From Flavobacterium sasangense DSM 21067 (GTDB taxonomy: Bacteria > Bacteroidota > Bacteroidia > Flavobacteriales > Flavobacteriaceae): a stretch of DNA of 64,000 nt. The notes beneath the pieces were generated by a model. That model searched no databases and was not told the origin of the DNA. It was given only the letters and a program-made list of their open reading frames with translations. Numbering within the stretch: the first letter of the stretch is position 1; the number at the start of each line of letters is the position of its first letter. Location of the stretch: contig NZ_JMLU01000001.1 in the NCBI RefSeq assembly GCF_000686885.1, positions 338,222 to 402,221 on the forward strand. The letters are read 5' to 3'. Shown in pieces: positions 43,494-51,761 of the stretch. The translations under genes and the position numbers were made by a program.

Positions 43494-44525
43494 TTACAAC
43501 ATTTCTCCTCTGATTCCAGTTTCAAAAATGGTCTTAAACACATTATGAGATACATTTTGTCCTAAAAGATACATCAATTTTGTAATTGCAGCTTCAGTGG
43601 TAATATCTTTACCTGATATAACACCTATATTTTTTAACTGTGTACTAGTTTCATAATTCCCCATCGAAACACTACCTCCGCTACATTGTGTAACGTTGAT
43701 AATGTGAATATTATTGTGAATTGCTTGCTCTAAAGTCTGCACAAACCAATCTTCAGTTGGAGCGTTTCCAGAACCATAAGTTTCTAAAACTATTCCTTTT
43801 AAATTCGGTATTGCAAAAAAAGTAGTCAAAACCTTCTGATTGATACCTGGAAAAATCTTTAAAATTGCCACATTATCATCAAAATCAGTATGCACTTTTA
43901 GCTGTTTATTTGCTTTTTGCTTCAGAATAACGTCATAATTTACTTTCAAGTGTACACCAGATTCCGCTAGTTCTGGAAAATTAGGTGACGTAAAAGCATT
44001 AAAATGTTCGGCGCTGATTTTTGTCGTGCGATTTCCTCTGTATAATTTGTACTCGAAATACAAACATACTTCTTGAATTACTGGTTTTTTATTTTCTTGA
44101 AGCGAGGCGACTTGAATTGCTGTGATTAAATTTTCTTTAGCATCGGTTCTTAAATCACCTATTGGTAACTGCGAACCCGTGAAAATCACTGGTTTTGCTA
44201 AGTCTTCCAACATAAAGCTTAATGCAGAAGCACTGTACGACATAGTATCAGAACCATGTAAAACCACAAATCCATCAAATTTTGAATAATTTTCCTCGAT
44301 AATTTTGGCCATTTTTTGCCAATTGGAAATATTCATATTCGATGAATCAATAGGGATATCAAATGAAATGGTTTCGATTTGACAGTCTAATAAATGTAAT
44401 TCGGGAATTCTACTTAACAACTCATTAAAATCAAAAGCTTTCAAAGCTCCTGTTTCAAAATCTTTTACCATTCCGATGGTTCCACCGGTGTAAATTAAAA
44501 GTATTTTTGGTTTATGAGATGTCAT
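43494..44525 (-). CDS. ansA: Type I L-asparaginase
   Basis: Hydrolyses asparagine to aspartate and ammonia in the cytoplasm. 343 residues. Active-site threonines are in YTGGTIGM (12-19) and HGSDTM (near 90-95); TEAAITKLMYLLG near 313-325 is the family's C-terminal motif. No signal peptide, so the cytoplasmic type. Its start overlaps the upstream acyltransferase gene by 14 bases, which suggests coupled translation although the two have no common pathway. Confidence 0.92.
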   Translation of the reverse strand: MTSHKPKILLIYTGGTIGMVKDFETGALKAFDFNELLSRIPELHLLDCQIETISFDIPIDSSNMNISNWQKMAKIIEENYSKFDGFVVLHGSDTMSYSASALSFMLEDLAKPVIFTGSQLPIGDLRTDAKENLITAIQVASLQENKKPVIQEVCLYFEYKLYRGNRTTKISAEHFNAFTSPNFPELAESGVHLKVNYDVILKQKANKQLKVHTDFDDNVAILKIFPGINQKVLTTFFAIPNLKGIVLETYGSGNAPTEDWFVQTLEQAIHNNIHIINVTQCSGGSVSMGNYETSTQLKNIGVISGKDITTEAAITKLMYLLGQNVSHNVFKTIFETGIRGEML

Positions 44526-45651
44526 CAGTGTATTTCAATTTATTCACAACCGGATTTGCGTACATCGCCAAAAACCCTTCTCTCATAGTTTCATTATCGG
44601 CATCAATTCGCATTTCTAATCTTCTTTCAAACAATTGACGTTCTTTTTCGTTGTACAAATGTGCAAATCGAGTTGTTTTGTATAAAATATCGTAAGCAAT
44701 AAAGTTCGTTGGCCACAATTTATACGATTGTAAAATAGAATCGTCAATTACTTGTGCCAAAGCTTGAATTTGCTTGTTGTTGTTATCGTTTTCGGCAATA
44801 ATTTTTTCGTATTCGTTTTCTAAAACATCGCCTACATGAATGTGAATGCGTTTTTTTTGTCCGATGATTCCACTTAACAACGTAATAAAATCTTCGTTTT
44901 TCTCCTTAATATAAACTTCGTCTTTAGAAAGCGCAATTAATTGTGGCATTTTCAAAGCATCTGTTGGATCGTATTCATAAGAAATAGAAACAGGAACAAT
45001 TTTTAATTTCTTGAAAAAGTCCATAATTCTAGCCTCATCATTTGCCATTCCTACCATTTTCAGAACACCTTGATGTGTGGCATCGTTACCATCTTTGGTT
45101 CTTCCTTCTCGTTGGGCAATCCAAACCGAACGATTTTCTTTAGACAATAAATGATACATATATTCCGACATCAATTTAGAGCTTTGCAATAACTCTCTTG
45201 GCGATAAACCACGTTGAACAAGGAAGTTTCGGTTTAATTTTGAAAGTTTTAAAAGAAAATCTTTCTTGACCAAATTATCTCCAATAGCAGAAGCTGTCAT
45301 CACCAAACCATGATCAATCAGAGAAACATTCAACAAAGAAGTATCTAAAATAATATCACGGTGATTGGAAATAAATAAATACGAAGTATTAGGTTCTAAT
45401 TTCTCAAAACCAGAAGTCGTAAGTCCTTCTGAACTTCTTTCTAAAACTCTTTGGATCGATTGATAAACAAAATTTACTTGGAAATCGCGAATAGAATGCG
45501 TTCTACTCAATTGTTCTTTCCATACTTCATCTTCTAATTCTGGAAACGTAAAATCCATCATAGCCTTCATCATAGGATGATGCAACAAAGACTTCAAAGC
45601 TTCGTTTACTTCAGAATCATAATAAGGGCGAATAGAATCGAATTTTGTCAT
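44512..45651 (-). CDS. Glycerophosphate acyltransferase-like protein
   Basis: 379 residues of the PlsC/1-acyl-glycerol-3-phosphate acyltransferase superfamily. The catalytic motif is SNHRDIILD near 95-103, an HxxxxD variant, and WIAQREGRTKDG near 175-186 fits the glycerol-phosphate-binding motif. Large N- and C-terminal extensions distinguish it from plain PlsC, as in a Bacteroidota group often annotated as glycerol acyltransferase. Probably peripheral at the inner membrane, acting in phospholipid synthesis. First or second gene of a unit with asparaginase; TatD lies 62 bases upstream. Confidence 0.85.
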   Translation of the reverse strand: MTKFDSIRPYYDSEVNEALKSLLHHPMMKAMMDFTFPELEDEVWKEQLSRTHSIRDFQVNFVYQSIQRVLERSSEGLTTSGFEKLEPNTSYLFISNHRDIILDTSLLNVSLIDHGLVMTASAIGDNLVKKDFLLKLSKLNRNFLVQRGLSPRELLQSSKLMSEYMYHLLSKENRSVWIAQREGRTKDGNDATHQGVLKMVGMANDEARIMDFFKKLKIVPVSISYEYDPTDALKMPQLIALSKDEVYIKEKNEDFITLLSGIIGQKKRIHIHVGDVLENEYEKIIAENDNNNKQIQALAQVIDDSILQSYKLWPTNFIAYDILYKTTRFAHLYNEKERQLFERRLEMRIDADNETMREGFLAMYANPVVNKLKYTDDIS

Positions 45652-45713
45652 ATTTATTTTAAAAACAATTCACAAAAGAACAAAAATTTTATGAATTGAA
45701 AATTTATTTTAGG

Positions 45714-46481
45714 TTAAATTCCGAAAATTTGTTTTGAATTTTCAGTGGTAATTTTTGCAATTTCTTCAACTGGCAGTTGGTAGATTTCAGCTAACTTTTG
45801 CGCTACCAACAAAGTATAACTACTTTCGTTTCGTTTTCCACGATAAGGAACTGGCGCTAAATATGGCGAATCGGTTTCTAAAACAATGTGTTTTAAATCT
45901 ATTTCATTCAAAAATTGGTCGATTTTTCCGTTTTTGAATGTGGCAACTCCTCCAATTCCAAGTTTCATTCCTAAAGAAATCGCTCTTTGGGCTTGACCCA
46001 AATCACCCGTAAAGCAATGAAAAATTCCGAATAAATCATCCGATTTTTCACTTTCTAAAACCTCAAAAACCTCATCAAAAGCATCACGACAGTGAATATT
46101 GATTCCTAGTTTATACTTTTTTGCTAGTTGAATTTGGTGTTTGAAAGCGTGTTGTTGTTCTTTCAAAAAAGTTTTATCCCAAAACAAATCAATTCCGATT
46201 TCACCAACGGCATAAAATTTTCTAGAAGCCAATTCTTTTTCTACATGCACCAACTCTTCCAAATAATTTTCCTTGACATACGTTGGATGCAAACCCATCA
46301 TTAGAAACACATTTTCGGGATATTGCTTTTCTAATTCATACATTTTAGCTGTGTAATTAGAATCGATAGCAGGAACAAAAAAACGAGAAACACCAGCACT
46401 AATGGCTCTTTGCATCATTTCGTTGCGGTCTTGATCAAATTCTTCTGAATATAGATGAGTGTGAGTATCGGTAAGTATCAT
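45714..46481 (-). CDS. TatD-family metal-dependent hydrolase
   Basis: 255 residues, a TIM-barrel DNase/hydrolase. All metal-site motifs are seen: DTHTHLY at 5-11, GEIGIDLFWD near 93-102, HCRDAFDE near 130-137, HCFTGD near 154-159, and ETDSPYLAP near 203-211. The family includes 3'-5' exonucleases active on damaged DNA and D-aminoacyl-tRNA deacylase-like members. A heptad repeat lies in the gap upstream, before the divergent retropepsin gene. Confidence 0.93.
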   Translation of the reverse strand: MILTDTHTHLYSEEFDQDRNEMMQRAISAGVSRFFVPAIDSNYTAKMYELEKQYPENVFLMMGLHPTYVKENYLEELVHVEKELASRKFYAVGEIGIDLFWDKTFLKEQQHAFKHQIQLAKKYKLGINIHCRDAFDEVFEVLESEKSDDLFGIFHCFTGDLGQAQRAISLGMKLGIGGVATFKNGKIDQFLNEIDLKHIVLETDSPYLAPVPYRGKRNESSYTLLVAQKLAEIYQLPVEEIAKITTENSKQIFGI

Positions 46482-46518
46482 TTGTCGATTGGGTTACAAA
46501 GTGCAAAGTTAAAATAAA

Positions 46519-46553
46519 AGTAGTAAGATTAAAGAATTAAGTATTAAGACTGA
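46519..46553. repeat. Heptad array upstream of the retropepsin-like gene
   Basis: Five 7-base units in exact phase (starts 46519, 46526, 46533, 46540, 46547). Every unit begins with AG and ends with A, for example AGATTAA and AGAATTA. Confidence 0.65.
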
Positions 46554-46561
46554 AATTTTTC

Positions 46562-46569
46562 TATTTTTG
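46562..46569 (+). promoter_or_regulatory. -7 element 4 bases before a start codon
   Basis: TATTTTTG, then AGTC, then the ATG at 46574. The transcript would begin at or beside the start codon. Confidence 0.5.
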
Positions 46570-46573
46570 AGTC

Positions 46574-47011
46574 ATGGAAGATTTACAAGACTTTTTAAAA
46601 GGCAAAAAATATAAAAAGATAAAGTTTACGGTGTTAAAAACCCAACATTTATTAATCAAAGGAAAGATAAATGGCGTAAAAGGTAACTTTATTTTAGACA
46701 CCGGAGCGAGCAACAGTTGTGTAGGATTTGAAAGTATTGAACACTTCAAATTAGATGCCCAATTTTCAGAAACTAAAGCTGCTGGTGCTGGTGCTACTGG
46801 AATTGAAACACAATTGGCAAAGAATAATGAAATTCAATTAGGTAGATGGAAAAACCACAAATTCCACTTAATTGTATTTGATATGAGTCACGTAAATGAT
46901 GCGCTTCGTCATTACAAAACCAAACCGGTTGATGGTATTATTGGCGCTGATATTTTACTAAAAGGAAAAGCAATTATTGATTATAGCAATCATTGTTTGT
47001 ATTTGAAATAA
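46574..47011 (+). CDS. Retropepsin-like aspartic protease
   Basis: 145 residues, about the size of one lobe of a dimeric aspartic protease. The active-site motif FILDTGAS is near 38-45; the second hydrophobic-Gly segment GIIGADILL near 119-127 corresponds to the flap-end motif of clan AA enzymes. No signal peptide or membrane helix, so it is cytoplasmic and presumably active as homodimer. Substrate unknown. It ends one base before the convergent exporter gene. Its promoter leaves little or no leader. Confidence 0.88.
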   Translation: MEDLQDFLKGKKYKKIKFTVLKTQHLLIKGKINGVKGNFILDTGASNSCVGFESIEHFKLDAQFSETKAAGAGATGIETQLAKNNEIQLGRWKNHKFHLIVFDMSHVNDALRHYKTKPVDGIIGADILLKGKAIIDYSNHCLYLK

Positions 47012-47012
47012 C

Positions 47013-48233
47013 TTAGTTTGAATGGTTTTTCTTCAGTGTTCGATAAGCTAAAATCGTGCTAATCAACATAAAAATTCCTCCCAAAATAAAGGGTGCTCCT
47101 GGAAATAAAAAAGGTGCTTCATCGTGAGTAAAATAATAAAAAACAGATGCCATCATCGGTGGACCTACAATTGAAGAAGCACTCATTAAACTAGTTAAAG
47201 TTCCTTGAATTTCGCCTTGTTCTGACGGAGGTACTTGTTCCGAAACTACGGCTTGCAAGGCTGGCCCTGCAATTCCTCCCAAACAGTAGGGTATTAAGAA
47301 AACAAACATCATCCAACTTTCAGTTGCAAAAGCAAATAAGAACATTCCGATTGTATATAACGCTAATCCGAAATAGATACTTTTTACATTTCCGATTTTT
47401 GGATTGATCCAACGAATTAAACCTCCTTGAACAATTCCTACTAATAATCCGATGACACCTAGAGAAATTCCTACCATCTTTTCCGTCCAATTAAATTGGT
47501 ACATGGTGAAGTAATTCCAGTTACTTTGTACCGCATGAGAACCAACATAGAGAACAAAAATAGCTAGAACTAAACCAATCAAATTTGGATATTTTTTCAA
47601 ATGTAATAAAGCTCCGATTGGATTGGCTCTTTTTAATTCGAATGCTCTTCTTTTGTCCTTATCTAAAGATTCTGGAAGAATAAAATAGCCATATAAAAAG
47701 TTTAGCATACACAAAATAGCAGCTGCAATGAAAGGAACTCTAGTGCCAAAATCTCCTAATAAACCACCTAAAACCGGACCAATTATAAAACCTAATCCAA
47801 AAGCTGCTCCCATCAATCCAAAATTCTTAGCTCTGTTTTCATGTGTACTTACATCAGCAATATAAGCAGATGCAGTGGTGAAACTTGCTCCGGTAATTCC
47901 AGATAAAATTCTACCAATGAATAACCATGTTATTGTTGGCGCAAAGGCTAACAATAAAAAATCTAACGAAAAGGCGAACAAAGAAGTTAACAAAACGGGG
48001 CGTCTCCCATATTTATCACTTAAATTTCCTATCACGGGCGCAAAAATGAATTGGGTAATCGCATAAGCGAAAGTTAACCAACCTCCATATTTTGCAGCTT
48101 CGCTAATATCGCCATTGATTAGTTCTTTGATTAAATTTGGAATTACAGGAATAATAATTCCCCATCCAATAACATCTAACAAAACGGTAATAAAGATGAA
48201 ACCAACGGCTGCTTGTTTCTTAGATTTTTTCAT
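47013..48233 (-). CDS. MFS transporter of the TCR/Tet type
   Basis: Inner-membrane antiporter of 406 residues with twelve hydrophobic helices. Motif A of the drug:H+ antiporters is present as GNLSDKYGRRP near 70-80, and the GRILSGITGASFTTASAYIAD stretch is motif C-like. The sequence type is that of TetA and related exporters, but chromosomal homologues without resistance function are common in Flavobacteriia, so no substrate is claimed. Followed on the minus strand by the convergent retropepsin gene with one base between. Confidence 0.88.
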   Translation of the reverse strand: MKKSKKQAAVGFIFITVLLDVIGWGIIIPVIPNLIKELINGDISEAAKYGGWLTFAYAITQFIFAPVIGNLSDKYGRRPVLLTSLFAFSLDFLLLAFAPTITWLFIGRILSGITGASFTTASAYIADVSTHENRAKNFGLMGAAFGLGFIIGPVLGGLLGDFGTRVPFIAAAILCMLNFLYGYFILPESLDKDKRRAFELKRANPIGALLHLKKYPNLIGLVLAIFVLYVGSHAVQSNWNYFTMYQFNWTEKMVGISLGVIGLLVGIVQGGLIRWINPKIGNVKSIYFGLALYTIGMFLFAFATESWMMFVFLIPYCLGGIAGPALQAVVSEQVPPSEQGEIQGTLTSLMSASSIVGPPMMASVFYYFTHDEAPFLFPGAPFILGGIFMLISTILAYRTLKKNHSN

Positions 48234-48260
48234 AGCTAAATTTTGACTTACAAAGTAAAG

Positions 48261-48293
48261 AAAAATCCCAAACTCTTTTGGAATTTGGGATTT
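48261..48293 (-). terminator. Terminator of the 370-residue secreted protein gene, shared-stem family
   Basis: On the minus strand CCCAAATTC, loop, GAGTTTGGG, then T5. Arms at 48263-48272 and 48284-48293 on the plus strand. Confidence 0.82.
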
Positions 48294-48311
48294 AATATTG
48301 TTTATTTCTTA

Positions 48312-49424
48312 TTACTTAACTAATTTCAACCAAATGAAATCATTCCATCCTTCTATAAGTCTTGTAGGATCTTTCATTTTAGTTCTGTCTTGTTCTTCTA
48401 TCGGAACAATTTTATTGTTTTGAACCGTAAAATTGTAAACTCTTGGTTTTTTTTCATTTGAAAGAGTTACTTCAATTTTATAGTTACCATCTTTCAAATC
48501 ACTAAATTTAATCGCTTCTCCATTTGGTTTATCGATTGGTCTTAATGCACAATTGAATTCTTTCCAATCAGCACGTTCAACAATTGCTACGTTTTTGTTT
48601 GGATCGTATTGTTTTGCGAATGGCTTTCCATCTTTAAACATTTTCAAAGTCCAATCTACACTTATGTTTGTTTTATTAGCATTAGAAGGATTTGGTTGTA
48701 ATATTTCATGATTTAAATAAAATCCAAAGATTAAGTTTCCTGATTCAGCATGTTGCATAAATGCGTAGTTGCTCCAAGGTCCACGAGTAACAAAAATTTC
48801 ATTTGTTTTTGCATAAGGATCATCGCTTACTATTTTAGCTAATTCAAAATCAAAAGTATAAAACATTTTATCTCCCGCATAAAAGTCTAATCTGTAATTT
48901 CCAACACCCCAATCTGTAATAAATGATTCTGACCATCCTACCCATTCACCGTCACGTTGATAACGACTACTTGGCCAATTTAATTTTGTTTTTTTACCAT
49001 CGTCAAAAACTTGATCTCCTGAATATTCAAAATAATTCATGTATTGATTATCTTTATATATCTTAATCTTCAAATATCCAGATTGATCAGCGAAGGCATG
49101 AACTTCTTTACCGTCTGCCGTTTTATGAGGAATAAAAGTAGCTGTATAGTTATCAATTCTTCCTGTGCTACTTCCAGTTCCATAAAGTAATGAATTAAAA
49201 GTAATAGCTGGAGTTTGCTTAAAAGTATTCCAATCTAACTTTAATGCTGCAGGTTCACCTCCTTTTTTCTTTTTACCTCCTTTAGTAACTTCTTTCCCTT
49301 TTTCAACAACTTCTGATGCATCAGAAGCTTGATTTTTTGCTTTGCTAATTTTGTTTAATAGTTGTGCGTTACTACTACCAAATGACATTAGTAATAATCC
49401 AAATAATAATACTTGTTTCTTCAT
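48312..49424 (-). CDS. Secreted protein of unknown function
   Basis: 370 residues. Signal peptide 1-20 (SNAQ), a lysine-rich low-complexity stretch (about 40-56, KGGKKKKGG), then a beta-rich body with many tryptophans and aromatic residues (WNTFKQT, NWPSSRYQ, WVGWSESFITDWGVGNYRLDFYAGDK) and a second part that looks like an immunoglobulin-like strand sandwich (FKDGKPF, DGNYKIEVTLSNEKKPRVYNF). I recognise no family and no sorting domain. It is probably periplasmic or outer-membrane-attached. A FN3/T9SS gene lies 41 bases upstream on the same strand. Confidence 0.7.
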   Translation of the reverse strand: MKKQVLLFGLLLMSFGSSNAQLLNKISKAKNQASDASEVVEKGKEVTKGGKKKKGGEPAALKLDWNTFKQTPAITFNSLLYGTGSSTGRIDNYTATFIPHKTADGKEVHAFADQSGYLKIKIYKDNQYMNYFEYSGDQVFDDGKKTKLNWPSSRYQRDGEWVGWSESFITDWGVGNYRLDFYAGDKMFYTFDFELAKIVSDDPYAKTNEIFVTRGPWSNYAFMQHAESGNLIFGFYLNHEILQPNPSNANKTNISVDWTLKMFKDGKPFAKQYDPNKNVAIVERADWKEFNCALRPIDKPNGEAIKFSDLKDGNYKIEVTLSNEKKPRVYNFTVQNNKIVPIEEQDRTKMKDPTRLIEGWNDFIWLKLVK

Positions 49425-49465
49425 GTTAATGTTAAAGTTTTATGTTTATTTTTAAAATATAGAAT

Positions 49466-51616
49466 TTACTCTTTTACAATTTTTACTGTTTTCACTTCAT
49501 TGTTAGAAGTTACTTTTACCAAATAAGTCTCAGCAGATAAACTTGCAACATTTATTGAACTTTCGTTGCTATTTATAGATTTTGAAACAACTTCTTGTCC
49601 TAATAAATTATAAATTGAAACAGTTGTAATTTCTTTATCTAATGAAAGGTTTAAAATGTCTTTTACAGGATTTGGATAAAGCTTCAAGTTTTTTATTGAG
49701 AATGATCCCGCAGAAAGCATTTGGGTTGTAAACGAACCTCCTGATGCCCAATCGGTTTGTGTGTTACCACAAATAGATTTTACCCAAAAATAATAAGTCG
49801 TGTTTGGTGTTAAATTATTCAAAACAGCAAAAGTATCTGTCGTTGTCCCTGTGATTGCATTTGCAGAAAATGGATCATTAACAGTACTATAACAATAAAC
49901 ATAACCATTGCTTGGTGTAGGTGTAGCTTCTACCCATGCAATATTTACAACTGTTGCCGATTCAGGATCTGTAAATAACTGTGTTGGAGCATTACATTGA
50001 GATGCTGGATATGTGGTAAATGAGCCTCCCGAAGCCCAATCGGTTTGTGTGTTTCCACAAATAGATTTTACCCAAAAATAATAGGTAGTATTTGTCGTTA
50101 AATTCGTTAAATTCACATAAGACTCTGTCGTTGTTCCTGTAATTGCATTTGTAGAAAACGGATCATTTACAGTGCTATAACAATAAACATAACCATTGCT
50201 TGGTGTAGGTACACCTTCTATCCATGCAATAGTATTTGTTGTGGAGGTTAAACCATCATAATATATTTGCGATGGTGCGTTACATCCAGATGCTGGATAT
50301 GTGGTAAACGAACCACCCGAAGCCCAATTAGATTGTGTTGCGCCACAATTTGATTTTACCCAAAAATAATACGTAGTATTTGGTGATAAACTATTTAAAG
50401 TCGCAAAAGTATTTGTCGTAGTTCCTGTGATTGCATTTGCAGAAAATGGATCGTTTACTGTGCTATAACAATAAGTATAACCATTGCTTGGTGCTGGATT
50501 TGGTGCCGTCCATGCAATATTATTTGAAGTCGAAGTTAAACCATCATAAAATAGTTGCGTTGGAACATTACAGCTTGCTATTGCAGCACATGTAATTGAT
50601 CTTACTCTGTTTGTGTTTTGAGTTCCACAACTAGAATTGGCATTCAAATGGTATCTAACTACTCCAGAAGTTGTACCAGATAACCAAGTTAAAGGAGTTA
50701 AACCACTGGCTAAAACCGCTGTTCCTGTTGCATTAGTTATGGTAATAAAATCTGTAGAAACTGAACTTCTAAAAGTATATTGTTTATTTGACAAGACATT
50801 TACATTTGAATATTCTCCCGCATAAGCATCTGCAACGATTTGTTCTGAACTTCCAGTACAAGCAGGTGTGAAAGTTGCATCAGGATATAAACCATAAATT
50901 GCACCGTTGCAAATTAACGCAGGTGGTGTAGTAAAACTACCTCCAGAAATCCAAGCTCCAGTTGTAGCTCCACAGTTAGAGCGTACCCAGTAGTAATAAG
51001 TAGTACCTGCCGCAACATTTAAATAGAGAGTAGTATTTAAGTTAGTTGTACTAAATAAGGTAGGAGTAGAATTTGCAGTAGGAGCACTATTGGTTGTAAC
51101 AATATAAATATCATAATGAGAAGAAGGTACTGGTGATGCCGCTGTCCAAGTCATTTTACAGGAATTGGATGTTATATTGGATACCATCAAATTTGAAGGA
51201 GGTGTGCAGTTTGATGCGTCAGCACATCGAATGTAGCGAGTTCTATCCACTTGTTGACTACCACAACTAGCATTTGAATGAAGGTAATAACGAATAACAC
51301 CTGAAGTACTTCCCGAATCCCAGATTACAGGTTGAACTCCACTTGCATAAACAACAGTTCCTGTTGCATTTGTAATTGTAATATAATCCGTTGTTACTGA
51401 GCTTGAGAACGAATATTGTTTGTTTGCGATTACATTCACATTGCTGTACTCGCCTGCATAACCTTGACTAGTTAATGTCTCGTAATTTCCACTACAGTTT
51501 GGTGTATAGGTACTAGCTGGAAACAATCCATATGTTGCAGTAGTACATTGCGCAACAGCATTAGGAATGAAATTCAAAAATGCCAATAGGCAGAATAAAG
51601 TAATTTTTTTTTTCAT
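49466..51616 (-). CDS. Modular T9SS-secreted protein with fibronectin type III repeats
   Basis: 716 residues, exported by T9SS. Signal peptide 1-22; a cysteine-paired domain (about 23-137); one FN3 domain (about 138-234); a second copy of the cysteine-paired domain (about 236-348, sharing YGL, AGEYSNVNV and TDYITITNATGT-like strands); three more FN3 domains (about 349-443, 444-539, 540-634); a type A sorting domain (about 635-716, LYPNPVKD to KIVKE). The three last FN3 copies are nearly the same at the DNA level with a period of about 288 bases, pointing to recent duplication. Likely an adhesin or surface binding protein. An AraC-type regulator lies upstream. Confidence 0.9.
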   Translation of the reverse strand: MKKKITLFCLLAFLNFIPNAVAQCTTATYGLFPASTYTPNCSGNYETLTSQGYAGEYSNVNVIANKQYSFSSSVTTDYITITNATGTVVYASGVQPVIWDSGSTSGVIRYYLHSNASCGSQQVDRTRYIRCADASNCTPPSNLMVSNITSNSCKMTWTAASPVPSSHYDIYIVTTNSAPTANSTPTLFSTTNLNTTLYLNVAAGTTYYYWVRSNCGATTGAWISGGSFTTPPALICNGAIYGLYPDATFTPACTGSSEQIVADAYAGEYSNVNVLSNKQYTFRSSVSTDFITITNATGTAVLASGLTPLTWLSGTTSGVVRYHLNANSSCGTQNTNRVRSITCAAIASCNVPTQLFYDGLTSTSNNIAWTAPNPAPSNGYTYCYSTVNDPFSANAITGTTTNTFATLNSLSPNTTYYFWVKSNCGATQSNWASGGSFTTYPASGCNAPSQIYYDGLTSTTNTIAWIEGVPTPSNGYVYCYSTVNDPFSTNAITGTTTESYVNLTNLTTNTTYYFWVKSICGNTQTDWASGGSFTTYPASQCNAPTQLFTDPESATVVNIAWVEATPTPSNGYVYCYSTVNDPFSANAITGTTTDTFAVLNNLTPNTTYYFWVKSICGNTQTDWASGGSFTTQMLSAGSFSIKNLKLYPNPVKDILNLSLDKEITTVSIYNLLGQEVVSKSINSNESSINVASLSAETYLVKVTSNNEVKTVKIVKE
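49720..50570 (-). repeat. Three near-identical tandem FN3-coding repeats
   Basis: Within the T9SS gene, blocks of about 288 bases recur three times (about 49710-49998, 49999-50286, 50287-50572), with long stretches identical, for example around the codons for the motif YCYSTVNDPFS. The copies could expand or contract by recombination. Confidence 0.75.
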
Positions 51617-51684
51617 TTTCAGTTTTTGATGATTTGAAGCTTAATTAGATTAAATTTCCATCAAAACTATATGATAAGAAGTAC

Positions 51685-51708
51685 TAGTCCAATTTATATA
51701 TTGGACTA
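51685..51708. repeat. Perfect 9-bp inverted repeat between the regulator and the FN3 gene
   Basis: TAGTCCAAT (51685-51693) and its inverse (51700-51708) flank a 6-base AT spacer. On neither strand does a T run follow, so it is more like an operator than a terminator. A TAGTCC half site also occurs at 53501-53506, upstream of the regulator gene. Confidence 0.5.
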
Positions 51709-51761
51709 TTTATAAATAATCAGAAGATTTAACAATTATTATTTACCTGACTAACAAACAC

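Noticed and set aside
47013..48233. Tetracycline resistance gene
   Set aside because: It has the TCR/Tet transporter family pattern only; such exporters are ordinary chromosomal genes here and no mobile context is present.
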